This document shows positions 51,901 to 59,904 of a stretch of DNA of 64,000 nucleotides, piece by piece. This DNA is from Spartobacteria bacterium LR76. GTDB lineage: Bacteria; Verrucomicrobiota; Verrucomicrobiia; Chthoniobacterales; Terrimicrobiaceae. The notes beneath the pieces are model-generated. The model did not search any database, was not told where the DNA came from, and was given only the letters and a program-made list of their open reading frames with translations. The stretch spans positions 372,001 to 436,000 of the forward strand of contig QAYZ01000014.1 of the NCBI GenBank assembly GCA_003054655.1, read 5' to 3'. How positions within the stretch are numbered: the first letter of the stretch is position 1; each line of letters starts with the position of its first letter. The translations under genes and the position numbers were made by a program.

Positions 51901-52619
51901 TTGCAGGTTTCATCATCTGCCCAGAAGGCGATACGCCCGGTGATGGGATTTGCATCGGTTGCTCCAGCCACCACGGCCTTGGTTCCTCCTGTGTCGGACT
52001 GAGGGGCGACGACTGTGCCGTCGGCCAGTACGTAGAGCCAACGCACCGGCATGGGGGCGGGATTACTCCCGGTTCCTACCGCGATCGGGGCATCCGGGCT
52101 AATGTCAAAGCCCTCGACGTTGCCTTTGGCTCCGGGATCGAGGATGGGATAGATCGTCTTTGTCCCGGAAGTCATCGGCTGATTCAGGTCGGTAAAAATG
52201 GCGGTCTGGCTGGCCCAGTCGGACGGAACTTTTTCCGTGTCCGAGTACGGGTCGAATGCGCCCGTGCCTGTCATCGCGCTGGAGGTAAAAAGTTTGTACC
52301 AGCTCGCGGGCTTGCCTGCCGCATCGTAGGTGCGGATCATTCCGGGCTGGGAGGCCCAGGCCATAGGTGCCCCCGTGTTGTCCACGCCTCGGGTTCCCGC
52401 ATTGATCTGTCCGATTGCGAGATTTACGGCTGATTGTGCGAGGAGCCTCGACGAGGCTCCCTCCGCATAGGATTTGGAAGACTGCAGTTCCGTATGCACG
52501 GTCGAGAAGAACGCGAGCGCAAGAGCGGCAAGGAAGACGAGGCTTGCGAGGACGATCACCAGCGCCATGCCGCAGCGCGGATCGTGCCGTTTTGCGTTGA
52601 GCGGTAATTGCGCGTTCAT
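48936..52619 (-). CDS. Verru_Chthon cassette protein A, copy 2 (GspK/PilX-like)
   Basis: The 1,227-residue protein begins with a short leader and a hydrophobic helix, CGMALVIVLASLVFLAALAL, with Gly at -1 but no Glu at +5, as in GspK, the tip pseudopilin of type II secretion. Downstream is a very large exported region with conserved blocks FWADDETCKLNINTSSEG, PGHPAMTSLSTVFKNLT, YASIDEIVFKP, ILTEMFDYIRCTNL and LFLDLFHMPVVEPYAISEPL, several of which are also seen in copy 1. It is three to four times larger than GspK, so extra domains probably recognise a substrate. The ATG at 52619 overlaps the C stop codon by one base; an ATG at 52631 is possible. No enzyme motif was recognised. Confidence 0.87.
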   Translation of the reverse strand: MNAQLPLNAKRHDPRCGMALVIVLASLVFLAALALAFFSTVHTELQSSKSYAEGASSRLLAQSAVNLAIGQINAGTRGVDNTGAPMAWASQPGMIRTYDAAGKPASWYKLFTSSAMTGTGAFDPYSDTEKVPSDWASQTAIFTDLNQPMTSGTKTIYPILDPGAKGNVEGFDISPDAPIAVGTGSNPAPMPVRWLYVLADGTVVAPQSDTGGTKAVVAGATDANPITGRIAFWADDETCKLNINTSSEGVFTDTPRAYSTDDFNLAVYQPAQHEYQRYPGHPAMTSLSTVFKNLTANQIYSITPRITGGGSEGGTQKATGALNPDPDRLYASIDEIVFKPILASGEREQNNAAVINQDTLEQNKFFLTASSRAPDVNLFNQPRISMWPLSASDDATHRTAFDKLIAFCSTMRNDLGVPYRYYFTRQDPNDATTDLPATPSVDGLGRNRMLLEYLRSLTSQDIPGFGGSFAAKYGNDRNQILTEMFDYIRCTNLRDSTLTDAGKYTQKFDAYNGGVGQVIPIVDSTTHTRGFGRFPTVQSVSLVFIGTADNTTNPTDTTDAKGNVIPRVEPGKIRVQAGFFVQFFDPSLGLVQARPWFTVKISGLDGFKWDSGSGNPVSMGFPASAFTGRVNDLSVAGDTYFGGIVGFRQLTNSSYPFISAITGYTGQASDMTANGTFNFTGGDVKVEIHALDSSGKVIGKLVQTVTITFPSSGSSPFPAPSLAPDKVKNSNDSTKSVVNYRKFLGGGRIDGGNRAYPFVSKTDVVRSVVATPGDIRLIAAREEVKPSDNLFAAHEYFNNTSQRFAHMLRAGNNYPFYGGTGGKLANVSSPAYTSYRDQYTINGADPNASGESPYIGYGWSSVRDTIVPSHSGVFQAPGLVGDWDNGIANQQDGAYINKADEGDIGKGTYQPYFGIDFQSGVDPGPTYFSPNRLIPSPVTFGSLPTGVLTNRPWQTLLFRPDPTGLHAGNKDRDVTGASSAGQPPDYLFLDLFHMPVVEPYAISEPLSTAGRVNMNYQMVPFTYLTRDTAVRAVLKSEKLLSIPDAKADTYKTSGAPSQAPSNVYFRKDVDADKTLEGFARRFNPKAYGLTVDPDIFRSAAEICSIHLVPSDAPSYSSMSTYWDTRRLTGDNSREKPYADIYPRLTTKSNTFTIHYRAQSLKKIKGSDPTVWREGVDRVVAEDRGAEIIERYIDPNDQRIPDYAQPGEQTALGKLYKTRVINAREFAP

Positions 52620-53635
52620 CAGGAACTCCATTTCGCTCCCGGCAGGGGAACCTTTGTGCGGAAGACACGATAGCCGATGTTCCTTGCGGACAGGCGGCGT
52701 TCCAACTCGGCGATGTCTTCCTCCAGCTTTGCTTCGGACGAGGAATCAAGGAAGAGTCCGTCCAGGCCGACATCCGGTGCGGTGGCGGGATTGCCGAGGC
52801 GCTGTGCGGAAGGCTCGTCTATCACGACCATGGCGACCTCCACCAGCGGCGGAAGCTGATGGGCTGTCGCTGGCTGAGGGCTGGATGTGGCGTCCTTCAT
52901 CGAGTCATATTCGTAGCCGGAAACCAACGGCGAGGCGCTTCCATCGAGGCTGGAGACTTGCGGCAGGATGACGAGCGCGATGACGTTCTCGGCGATCTGA
53001 TGGACCGGCGGATCGCTCGATGCCAGCGGGCCGGTGAACCATGCCGTCGATCCCGTGTCGGCATAGACCGAGAGATTCTGCGTCGGCTGGAAAAACTGCA
53101 TGAGACGAAATCGATGGCGCGTGGCTGGCTTATTCGATCCCAGGGAGTCCAGGAACGCCGGACGGAGCGGATCTGCGCCGTACTGGATGAAGAACCCTGT
53201 CGAGTTCAGAGCGGAATCCAGATGCTCGAAGCTCGCCTTGTTGGAATAGCCCAGCGGAGCCTGAAAGAAGACAGCTTGTGTCACCTGGCCCGGGACGAGC
53301 GCCTTGCCCGTGACAAACTGAAGATCCGAGTTCCTCCGGTAGCGTGTCGGATTCGCCAGGTCGTCGTAATCATAATACGTGTTAAGTGTAGCCTGTCCCA
53401 GCGTGCGGGTGAGCGTGTCAAACGCAGCCCGCGCTCCCTGGATCGCCTCCACCCGGGAGTTGGTGCTACGCCATGCGTTGGTGGTCTGCTGGGTGATGCC
53501 GAAGATCACGACCATGATGATGGCCATCACCGCCGTCGCAGCTAAAAGCTCGATGATGGTGAATGCCCGTCCTGCGTTCTCTTGTCGCCGAGAGACGCCG
53601 GGCTTGAGATCGGTTCCTGGATGCTGACATCTCAC
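52619..53635 (-). CDS. Verru_Chthon cassette protein C, copy 2 (GspJ/PilW-like pseudopilin)
   Basis: The 338-residue protein has a prepilin signal GRAFTIIELLAATAVMAIIM (Ala at -1, Glu at +5). It then has the C-type body with FDTLTRTLGQATLNTYYDYD, FFIQYGADPLRPAFLDSLGS, RHRFRLMQFFQPTQNLSVY and LPPLVEVAMVVIDEPSAQRL; equivalent blocks in copy 1 are FELMTRSLSQATLNTYWDY, FFIQYGDRVALP and YRFRLMQAIQPAESFEVF. It starts with GTG at 53635, in a GTGA overlap with the stop codon of gene B; no in-frame ATG exists near it. Gene A follows with a one-base overlap, so the B-C-A-D genes form a chain of coupled translation. Confidence 0.87.
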   Translation of the reverse strand: MRCQHPGTDLKPGVSRRQENAGRAFTIIELLAATAVMAIIMVVIFGITQQTTNAWRSTNSRVEAIQGARAAFDTLTRTLGQATLNTYYDYDDLANPTRYRRNSDLQFVTGKALVPGQVTQAVFFQAPLGYSNKASFEHLDSALNSTGFFIQYGADPLRPAFLDSLGSNKPATRHRFRLMQFFQPTQNLSVYADTGSTAWFTGPLASSDPPVHQIAENVIALVILPQVSSLDGSASPLVSGYEYDSMKDATSSPQPATAHQLPPLVEVAMVVIDEPSAQRLGNPATAPDVGLDGLFLDSSSEAKLEEDIAELERRLSARNIGYRVFRTKVPLPGAKWSS

Positions 53636-54078
53636 AACGAATCGACGGGCTTCGGCAGGATCACGGAGCAGGTGTTCGTCAGAGAGGGCTGGTTGCGGCT
53701 GGAGATGCGGATCACCACGCGCTGGGCTGCGGCCATGGGTGACAAATCCGTCGGCGCTGCCACCGATGCCGTGAAGACGCGGCGCTGGTCTCCCTGCCCG
53801 TCCACCGGGATGCCGCGTTCATCGAAATAGTAGTTGGTAGCCGACAAATTGGAAGCGTCTGTACGCAATACTTCCGCGGTGATTACACTAAGGATTTCCG
53901 ATTGCGTGGTGGTCGACATCGCATCCCGGAAGGTGGATAGACCCACCGGGATTAGCCCCATCACACCCAGCATCGCAAACGAAACGATTCCGATGGCTAG
54001 TACTGCCTCGACAAGGCTAAACGCTCCACGCCCTAAACGGCGGCAGGTGTCTTTTTTTTGCTGCGGGCAAAATTGCAT
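53632..54078 (-). CDS. Verru_Chthon cassette protein B, copy 2 (GspI/PilV-like pseudopilin)
   Basis: The 148-residue protein has a prepilin signal GAFSLVEAVLAIGIVSFAML (Ala at -1, Glu at +5) followed by GVMGLIPVGLSTFRDAMST, the conserved stem of B proteins (copy 1: VVGLLPVGLGGLRQA). The first ATG is at 54078; a longer TTG start at 54120 would give an unusual leader. It is the first gene of cassette 2. Upstream, between it and the 3' end of the GH3 gene, lies operator site 2 (54193-54207) pointing toward B, so the whole cassette is likely under the control proposed for the enzyme operons. Confidence 0.86.
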   Translation of the reverse strand: MQFCPQQKKDTCRRLGRGAFSLVEAVLAIGIVSFAMLGVMGLIPVGLSTFRDAMSTTTQSEILSVITAEVLRTDASNLSATNYYFDERGIPVDGQGDQRRVFTASVAAPTDLSPMAAAQRVVIRISSRNQPSLTNTCSVILPKPVDSL

Positions 54079-54192
54079 GGGGGTGTCAGGTAGGTTATCG
54101 TGACGAACTGTTGTCGACAATACAGTCTTGGGTGTCGGTCTGTTGGACGGTTTACCGATACCTTCTTTTCCGCCATTCCGCTAATTACGAAA

Positions 54193-54207
54193 TGCTTTCC
54201 AGTTAAC
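54193..54207 (-). promoter_or_regulatory. Operator site 2 (GTTAACTGGAAAGCA)
   Basis: Identical over 15 bases to site 4. It lies 120 bp before the ATG of pseudopilin gene B and 15 bp after the GH3 stop codon, pointing toward cassette 2. Confidence 0.75.
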
Positions 54208-54222
54208 CTGGGGTCTTGACGT

Positions 54223-56505
54223 TCATCGAACCTCGAGGACGGCCGAAAGGACGTTCTCCGAGTCTCCTCCCACCATCACGTCGAACTCCCCGGGTTCGAC
54301 GATGAACTCGAGGTTTTCGTTGTGATACCCGAGCTCCGTCTTGCCGACGTCAAATGTTACCGTCACCGACTCGCCGGCTTTGATAAAGACTTTCTGAAAA
54401 CCCTTCAGTTCCTTCGTCGGTCGCGTCACCTGGCTCACGTGATCCCGAATGTACATCTGGACAATTTCGGAGGCGTCAACGAAGCCCGTATTTTTGACGC
54501 AGACGGAAACAGATGTTGTGTCGTCCATGGAGATCCAGGGGGACGAGAGCGTGATCCCGGAGTATTCGAATGTGGTGTAACTTAACCCATGGCCGAAGGG
54601 AAAGAGCGGAGTCGATGGGCTTCGGTGGTACTTCTTCCGGGCGCTCGGTTTATGGTTGTAATAGACTGGCAGTTCCTCAGCCAAGCGAGGGAATGTCACC
54701 GTTGTTTTTGCGGATGGGCACACGTCCCCGAAGAGAATCTCGGCCAGAGCCGTGCCTCCCTCATGCCCGGGATACCAGGCGCAGAGAAGGGCGTCGCTTT
54801 GGCGGGCGATTTTTTCCACCGTATGAGGACGTCCCTGGACGAGGACCGTGACCAGCGGTTTGTCCAACGCGTGCAACCTTTTCACCAGGGCCGCCTGGGC
54901 ACCGCCGAGGTCGATATTTCCCCGGTCAATGCCTTCTCCGCAATCAATGTCGTCGATTCGAGTGTCGTCGGCGATCGCCTGTCCACCCTCGGTGTATTGT
55001 GTATCAAATGGACGTGCGCTGGACCCGCCGACACAGACCACGATCACATCGGCCTTGCTGGCTGCCTCGATGGCCTTTGCAATCCCGGCCTCGGAGGGGT
55101 CGGTGATGCCGCAGCCACGGGCATAGTCCACGAATATTCCGCGAGCGGCGGCGGCCGTCTGTATTCCCTGGAGGATGGTCACCACATTGCTGGTGTCCTG
55201 GTAGCAGACGTAGTCACCGATCTGGTTGTAGAGATTGTGAGCGTTGGGTCCGATGACGGCGATTTTTCGTATTCCGTCAGCCTTCAGGGGAAGGATCCCA
55301 TCGTTCTTCAATAGCACGATGCCTTCTCTTGCGGCCTGCAGGTTAAGCTCCCTGTGTTCACGGCAATGTACGCGAGCACTTTTTTCCGGATCGACATAGG
55401 GATTCTCAAACAGCCCCAGCAGAAACTTGATGCGGAGAATACGTCGGACCGCCTCGTCAATCTGTGGGACGGTGATCCGTCCGCGTTCCAGAGCGTCGGG
55501 CAGAAAGTTGAAGGCATCGTCGCGCAGGCTTTGCTCGATGCCGGCGTCCACCGCCTGGGCGGCGGCCTCAGCCATATCCTGTGCGGTGAAATGATAGTTA
55601 AAGAGCTGGTCGATGCCGCACCCATCCGAAACGACGAATCCCGGGAAACCCCAGTCCTCCTTCAGGAGATCAGTCAATAAATACCTGTTGCGATGGATGG
55701 GGATGCCATCCATCTCCGTGTAGGATGCCATCACCGACATTGCCCCTGCGCCAATGGCTTTCTTGAACTGCGGAAGGAACCGCTCGTGAAGCTCCTGCCT
55801 GCCGCAGTGAACGGGACCGTTGTGCTGGCCGCCCTCGCTTGAGCCAAAGGTGGCAAAGTGCTTGAGCGTTGCCATGGCGGATGAGTCAGCCGTGTAGTCG
55901 CCAGCATGCATGCCGGAGACGATCTGCGCTCCCAGTTCCCCGGTGAGGTAGGCGTCTTCCCCCAGAGTCTCCTCCACCCGGGACCATCTCGGGTCTGTTG
56001 CCAGATCAAGCACGGGAGAGTAGGACATGTGCGTGCCCTCCGAGCGAAGCTCCGTGCCGATCACTCTGCCCACGCGGTACATGAGATCCCGATTCCATGA
56101 GGATGCGAGGCCGATGGCCGCCGGGAATACCGTGGTGCCGAGACCTGCCACTCCATGAGGGCAGTTGGCCGCGAGGAGCGCGGGTATGCCGAGACGGGTA
56201 TGCTCCACCAGATGGCGCTGGATGGCGTTGGCCAGTTCAGCCGCCTCACGTGGGCTGAGCCCGTCCTCACGCGACACCCCGCTCCATGGATCGGCGCGTT
56301 GTACCGCCGAGAGTGTGCCGATGCCGTTTTGCGCCTTGGAGAAAAACTCGTCCGAGAGCTGGATGCAGCGGTCTTTCCCTCGCACGTAGCACTTCCACCC
56401 CGCGAGGTTCTGGTTCATCTGAGCCAGCTTTTCCTCGATGGTCATCATGGACAAAAGTGCGCTGATTCGTTCATCGAGAGGAGCGTGGGGGTCGCTATAG
56501 TTCAT
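54223..56505 (-). CDS. GH3 beta-glycosidase
   Basis: The 760-residue protein shows the GH3 order: N-terminal barrel with GIPALLAANCPHGVAG, KHF (215-217) and the nucleophile Asp294 in GFVVSDGCGIDQL; the alpha/beta sandwich with IAVIGPNAHNLYNQIGDYVC; and the C-terminal fibronectin III-like domain (FGHGLSYTTFEYSGI, then VTRPTKELKGFQKV). Members release glucose, xylose or other sugars from the non-reducing end. No signal peptide is seen, so it probably works in the cytoplasm. It is divergent from the deacetylase gene, with operator site 3 between them and oriented toward GH3. The linkage cleaved is not predictable from motifs alone. Confidence 0.9.
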   Translation of the reverse strand: MNYSDPHAPLDERISALLSMMTIEEKLAQMNQNLAGWKCYVRGKDRCIQLSDEFFSKAQNGIGTLSAVQRADPWSGVSREDGLSPREAAELANAIQRHLVEHTRLGIPALLAANCPHGVAGLGTTVFPAAIGLASSWNRDLMYRVGRVIGTELRSEGTHMSYSPVLDLATDPRWSRVEETLGEDAYLTGELGAQIVSGMHAGDYTADSSAMATLKHFATFGSSEGGQHNGPVHCGRQELHERFLPQFKKAIGAGAMSVMASYTEMDGIPIHRNRYLLTDLLKEDWGFPGFVVSDGCGIDQLFNYHFTAQDMAEAAAQAVDAGIEQSLRDDAFNFLPDALERGRITVPQIDEAVRRILRIKFLLGLFENPYVDPEKSARVHCREHRELNLQAAREGIVLLKNDGILPLKADGIRKIAVIGPNAHNLYNQIGDYVCYQDTSNVVTILQGIQTAAAARGIFVDYARGCGITDPSEAGIAKAIEAASKADVIVVCVGGSSARPFDTQYTEGGQAIADDTRIDDIDCGEGIDRGNIDLGGAQAALVKRLHALDKPLVTVLVQGRPHTVEKIARQSDALLCAWYPGHEGGTALAEILFGDVCPSAKTTVTFPRLAEELPVYYNHKPSARKKYHRSPSTPLFPFGHGLSYTTFEYSGITLSSPWISMDDTTSVSVCVKNTGFVDASEIVQMYIRDHVSQVTRPTKELKGFQKVFIKAGESVTVTFDVGKTELGYHNENLEFIVEPGEFDVMVGGDSENVLSAVLEVR

Positions 56506-56665
56506 GCAGTGTGTCGTCAGTTTGGAAATATTCCCGATGGCGGGGCCGCAACGGGAACTGACTGCTCCGACAGAGCGACGCGCATTCAGACCCAGCGTGA
56601 CATCGGCTTCCCGCTCATGGATGCATCATTCTTGTTTTCGGGAACCAGGCCGGACAGACCTAATA

Positions 56666-56680
56666 TGATTACCAGTTAAC
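56666..56680 (-). promoter_or_regulatory. Operator site 3 (GTTAACTGGTAATCA)
   Basis: It lies in the 228-bp divergent region between GH3 and the polysaccharide deacetylase. It is oriented toward GH3 (about 160 bp from its ATG) and is 53 bp before the deacetylase ATG, so it could serve both. Confidence 0.7.
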
Positions 56681-56733
56681 TTTTGTCGGTATTTGCTCCG
56701 TCCTGGTCTGTCTTCTTGCTAAGGTTTTCCGGC

Positions 56734-57591
56734 ATGAAAGCACCGCGTCGCATCGAGATCCCTTCCTTTCCCAAGAACAAACGCGTGGCCGTGACGACCA
56801 GCTTCGACGACGGGCACACTCATGACCGACGAATCGTGGGAGCCTTCAATGAGTGGGGACTGAAGGGAACCTTTAATCTCAACTCCGGCCTCCTGAGACG
56901 GGAGGGAACTCCCTCTCCCGACGGGGCCCGCAGCTATCTCGATGCGTCGGAGGTCGCAGACCTCTACCGGGGGCACGAGGTTGCCATCCACACGGCGACA
57001 CATCCTCATTTGCCAAGGCTGGATGCCTCGCAGATCGCCCTTGAGGTGTTGGAGGATCGAAAGGCTCTGGAGGATCTCGTTGGCTACCCGGTACGAGGGA
57101 TGGCTTATCCCTATGGAACCTATGACCAGAGAACGATCGATCTGCTGCGCTCCCTGGGAATAGTCTATTGCCGCACGTGTGAAAACGCGGAGCCATGCTT
57201 CCCGCCGAAAGACCCTCTTGCCTGGCCGGCGACCGCGCACCAGTACGCCGCCGGACCAAGCGTGCCGGAGAGATTTCAGCATCTCTATGACAACTCTCGG
57301 CGGGGAGGGGTCTTTTTCATCTGGGGTCACGGTTTCGAGTTTCACGACCGCAATGACTGGGAGGCGCTTGAGCGCATCTATCGTCCGCTATCTGGAAAAC
57401 CTGACGTTTGGTACTGCACAAATATCGAACTCTGTGACTACGAGGATGCGCGGAAACGCCTGGTGATCGCCGCCAATCGCCGAACCGCTTTCAACCCCAG
57501 CGGACTTGCTATTACCATTCTGGTCGACGGAGTGGTGATGGAAGTACCGCCGGGAGCGACTCGTTCACTAATATCTTCCGAAAACACATAG
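56734..57591 (+). CDS. Polysaccharide deacetylase (NodB/CE4 family)
   Basis: The 285-residue protein has the NodB motifs: TTSFDDGHTHD with catalytic Asp25 and metal-binding Asp26, and the metal site HTATHPHL with His86 and His90. GMAYPYGTYDQRT and GVFFIWGHGFEF fit the later CE4 motifs. The family removes N- or O-acetyl groups from chitin, xylan or peptidoglycan. There is no signal peptide with the ATG at 56734; the in-frame extension to 56683 has a hydrophobic run (SVFLLRFSG) but begins with a non-ATG codon next to the operator and is less likely. It is probably a cytoplasmic step on imported acetylated oligosaccharides. Confidence 0.85.
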   Translation: MKAPRRIEIPSFPKNKRVAVTTSFDDGHTHDRRIVGAFNEWGLKGTFNLNSGLLRREGTPSPDGARSYLDASEVADLYRGHEVAIHTATHPHLPRLDASQIALEVLEDRKALEDLVGYPVRGMAYPYGTYDQRTIDLLRSLGIVYCRTCENAEPCFPPKDPLAWPATAHQYAAGPSVPERFQHLYDNSRRGGVFFIWGHGFEFHDRNDWEALERIYRPLSGKPDVWYCTNIELCDYEDARKRLVIAANRRTAFNPSGLAITILVDGVVMEVPPGATRSLISSENT

Positions 57592-57618
57592 TCTGAGAGG
57601 TTCGCTGCATTGCAGGGT

Positions 57619-57635
57619 GCTCGCGAAGCGCGAGC
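57619..57635. terminator. Hairpin between convergent genes
   Basis: GCTCGCG and CGCGAGC pair perfectly around a three-base loop, with AGGG/CCCT nearby extending the stem. It lies in the 60 bp between the deacetylase and mannanase 3' ends. No T-run. Confidence 0.5.
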
Positions 57636-57651
57636 CCTCTGCTGCTTCGCC

Positions 57652-58779
57652 TTAATTCGAGGAGAGCCCGAACAACTCCCGATATCTCTTCGCGGCTTCA
57701 GGCATCTTGGTCATGCCTTTGCCTTCCGGCCAGGGAAAGAGCATGTGGTCTCCATCGGGAGCATTTACATCGAAATAGCAGTGAAAGTAGACGTTGTTTT
57801 CCGGGTTGGTAATGAACTCATGCATCTGCTCGATAAAGTACGGGTTGTCCCGCCCGCCATGCTTTCCGTAGACGAGTCCCCACTCACAGATGGCCAGAGG
57901 CTTGTTGCCATGCTCCCTGGCAAACTTCACCCAAAAGGCTAGTCCGTCACGCCCCGGTAGGTCGGACAAAAGGTTTTCCTTCCAGCTCTTTTCCCGGCGT
58001 ATCTGGATTTCCTCCGGTGTCGCATCCTCCGGCAGGGGGTAGATATCCGGTATCCATGCCTGATCGTACACATCGAGCCCGACGAAATCGACATACTCGT
58101 CGCCGGGCCATGCGGCAAAAGCCTTGCTGCCTCGCAGTCCGATGGTCGGGTTCCAGCAAAACTGCAACTTCTCCGCTCCTGGCACGGCTCGCATCGTCTT
58201 GACGATCTCCCGCCAGTACCCGGCGAATGCCTCGGGATTCTTCCCCGCGCGCCAGGTGTACCAGCCGCCATTGAACTCCCAACCCGGGCGCAAAATGGTA
58301 TTGCCTAAGCCGTTCTTCACCAGATTCCTTGCCAGAGCCTCGAAGTGCGCATCGTAAGCGCCGGCGGCTCCCTGCTCGAGTGAGACTGGTTCTCCCGCTC
58401 CGGAGCCAGTTTTGGGTCCGTCACCTTTCCACGGTCCGACGAGCATCGGCACGCTTAGCACTAGGCGCCGGCCAGGAACTGCATTGACCCATTGTCCCCA
58501 GGGTTTCAAGATCCAGTCTCCTCCTCGCATGAGGTCCCAGGAGTCGAAAGGCAGAAACTCCTCCGCCCAAATGACCGATCGATTAATCCATCTGCTGTAG
58601 GCGTCGAAGTACCCCTCGCTGAGTCGTTTCACGCTCCCTTCGACCACGGTATACGGCGGAGCTTCATTGTTGCCCAGCTGAAGGTGAGCGGGAGCTTCGG
58701 CCTGCAAGGCTGGGCTCGACAGGAATGCCATGAGACCGGCAAGGGCGACACTCGGAATCAGGGGGGGATGGGCGGGCAT
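57652..58779 (-). CDS. Secreted GH26 endo-beta-mannanase-like enzyme
   Basis: The 375-residue protein has a signal peptide (IPSVALAGLMAFLSSPALQA, cleaved near AEAP). It shows GH26 features: acid/base Glu168 in LRPGWEFNGGWYTW, nucleophile Glu299 in PLAICEWGL, and VDFVGLDVYDQAW between. Most GH26 enzymes are endo-beta-1,4-mannanases; some cut mixed-linkage glucan or xylan. The ATG at 58779 begins the signal; a GTG at 58797 is an alternative. It is divergent from the LacI-type regulator, with operator site 4 between the starts and oriented toward this gene (58 bp before the ATG). With the GH130 enzyme downstream this supports a mannan pathway. Confidence 0.87.
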   Translation of the reverse strand: MPAHPPLIPSVALAGLMAFLSSPALQAEAPAHLQLGNNEAPPYTVVEGSVKRLSEGYFDAYSRWINRSVIWAEEFLPFDSWDLMRGGDWILKPWGQWVNAVPGRRLVLSVPMLVGPWKGDGPKTGSGAGEPVSLEQGAAGAYDAHFEALARNLVKNGLGNTILRPGWEFNGGWYTWRAGKNPEAFAGYWREIVKTMRAVPGAEKLQFCWNPTIGLRGSKAFAAWPGDEYVDFVGLDVYDQAWIPDIYPLPEDATPEEIQIRREKSWKENLLSDLPGRDGLAFWVKFAREHGNKPLAICEWGLVYGKHGGRDNPYFIEQMHEFITNPENNVYFHCYFDVNAPDGDHMLFPWPEGKGMTKMPEAAKRYRELFGLSSN

Positions 58780-58831
58780 GGTTTTCTCTTGAACCACTAA
58801 GTCAGTTTATCTTACAGGTCAAAAGCCTCCC

Positions 58832-58846
58832 TGCTTTCCAGTTAAC
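58832..58846 (-). promoter_or_regulatory. Operator site 4 (GTTAACTGGAAAGCA)
   Basis: It lies between the divergent GH26 and LacI-family genes, only 4 bp before the regulator's ATG and 58 bp from the mannanase ATG (core). Binding here would block the regulator's own translation-start region, an autoregulatory layout. Confidence 0.75.
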
Positions 58847-58850
58847 CTTT

Positions 58851-59882
58851 ATGCCCTCCATTACACTCCGGGAACTCGCGGCCCTGGCCGGGTGCTCGCA
58901 TGCCACTGTTTCCCTCGCCCTCAGGAAGCATCCCCGCATCTCGGCGGAGACTCGCGAGCGAATCCTCAAGCTGGCCCGGGAGACGGGCTACAGCCGCGAT
59001 CCCGTGGTTGCGTCGCTCATGACCCAGCTACGCACGACGAAGCGAAATCGCAGCTTTGAAAAAATCGCCCTGCTTTCCTACTGGGACACGCCGGATGCGT
59101 GGCGGACCTCTCCGCACGACACCACCGGATTTCAGGGCGCTTGCTCTCGAGCTGCGGAGCTTGGCTATGAGATTGAGGAGTTTTGGGGCAAGGCTCCGGG
59201 CATTACTTCGCAGCGGTTGAGCAAGATCCTGCATACGCGCGGCATCCGCGGCCTGATCGTTGGTCCTTTGCCCAGGCCCTGGGGACACGTTTCGTTGAAC
59301 TGGACTCACTTTGCCGCTGTGGCGATAGGTAATACTGTGGTGCGTCCCGGCTTGCACCGGGTCATTCACTCGCAGTCCCAGGGAATGAGCCTCGCTCTGC
59401 GATCACTCAAGCATCAAGGCTACGAGCGCATCGGATTCACCAGCCTGATCGACCAGAGCCGTCGCGTCAACCAGGGCTGGCTCGCCGCCTATCTCCTCCA
59501 CTCCTTCGAGCAGCCAGCGAAGCTTCGCGTCCCGCCGCTGATCCTTAAGTCCTGGAACCGGGAGGAATATCGTCGCTGGCTGGAAAAGCATAAGCCCGAC
59601 GCCATCGTGAGCAATTACGATGTCCCGCTTCATTTCCTTTCCGATCTCGGCCTGCGCGTCCCGGAGGATATGGCATTTGCCTCGCTCGACCGCATGCACG
59701 AGACCGACCCTTACGCCGGAATCGATCAACTGCGAGGCAAGATGTTTGGAGCGGCGGTTGATCTGTTGGTCTCGCTGATTGAGGGCAACCAGTTTGGGTT
59801 GTCGGAGCATCCGAAGATTGTCCACTTCGAGGGAGTGTGGAAGGCGGGTCCGACAGTGAAAAAGAAGATAGCCGTCAGCTGA
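58851..59882 (+). CDS. LacI-family transcriptional regulator, candidate master of the 47-60 kb regulon
   Basis: The 343-residue protein has an N-terminal helix-turn-helix (ITLRELAALAGCSHATVSLA, residues 4-23) followed by LRKHPRISAETRERILKLAR and a periplasmic-binding-protein-like sensor domain (FVGPLPRPWG-like segment LIVGPLPRPWG, KHQGYERIGFTSLIDQSRR, KPDAIVSNYDVPLHFLSDLG, MAFASLDRMHE). The hinge region GYSRDPVVASLMTQLR differs from the classical GYxPNxxARxL. It should repress in the absence of an inducing sugar. Operator sites with a TTAA core are found at five nearby intergenic positions, one directly at its own start. That it binds them is inference from position. Confidence 0.88.
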   Translation: MPSITLRELAALAGCSHATVSLALRKHPRISAETRERILKLARETGYSRDPVVASLMTQLRTTKRNRSFEKIALLSYWDTPDAWRTSPHDTTGFQGACSRAAELGYEIEEFWGKAPGITSQRLSKILHTRGIRGLIVGPLPRPWGHVSLNWTHFAAVAIGNTVVRPGLHRVIHSQSQGMSLALRSLKHQGYERIGFTSLIDQSRRVNQGWLAAYLLHSFEQPAKLRVPPLILKSWNREEYRRWLEKHKPDAIVSNYDVPLHFLSDLGLRVPEDMAFASLDRMHETDPYAGIDQLRGKMFGAAVDLLVSLIEGNQFGLSEHPKIVHFEGVWKAGPTVKKKIAVS

Positions 59883-59904
59883 TAATTCACGTCCTTCAGA
59901 TTAG

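Noticed and set aside
51429-52433. 334-codon plus-strand frame opposite cassette protein A copy 2
   Set aside because: Antisense shadow; no signal or domain, and the minus-strand frame is supported by the paralogue.
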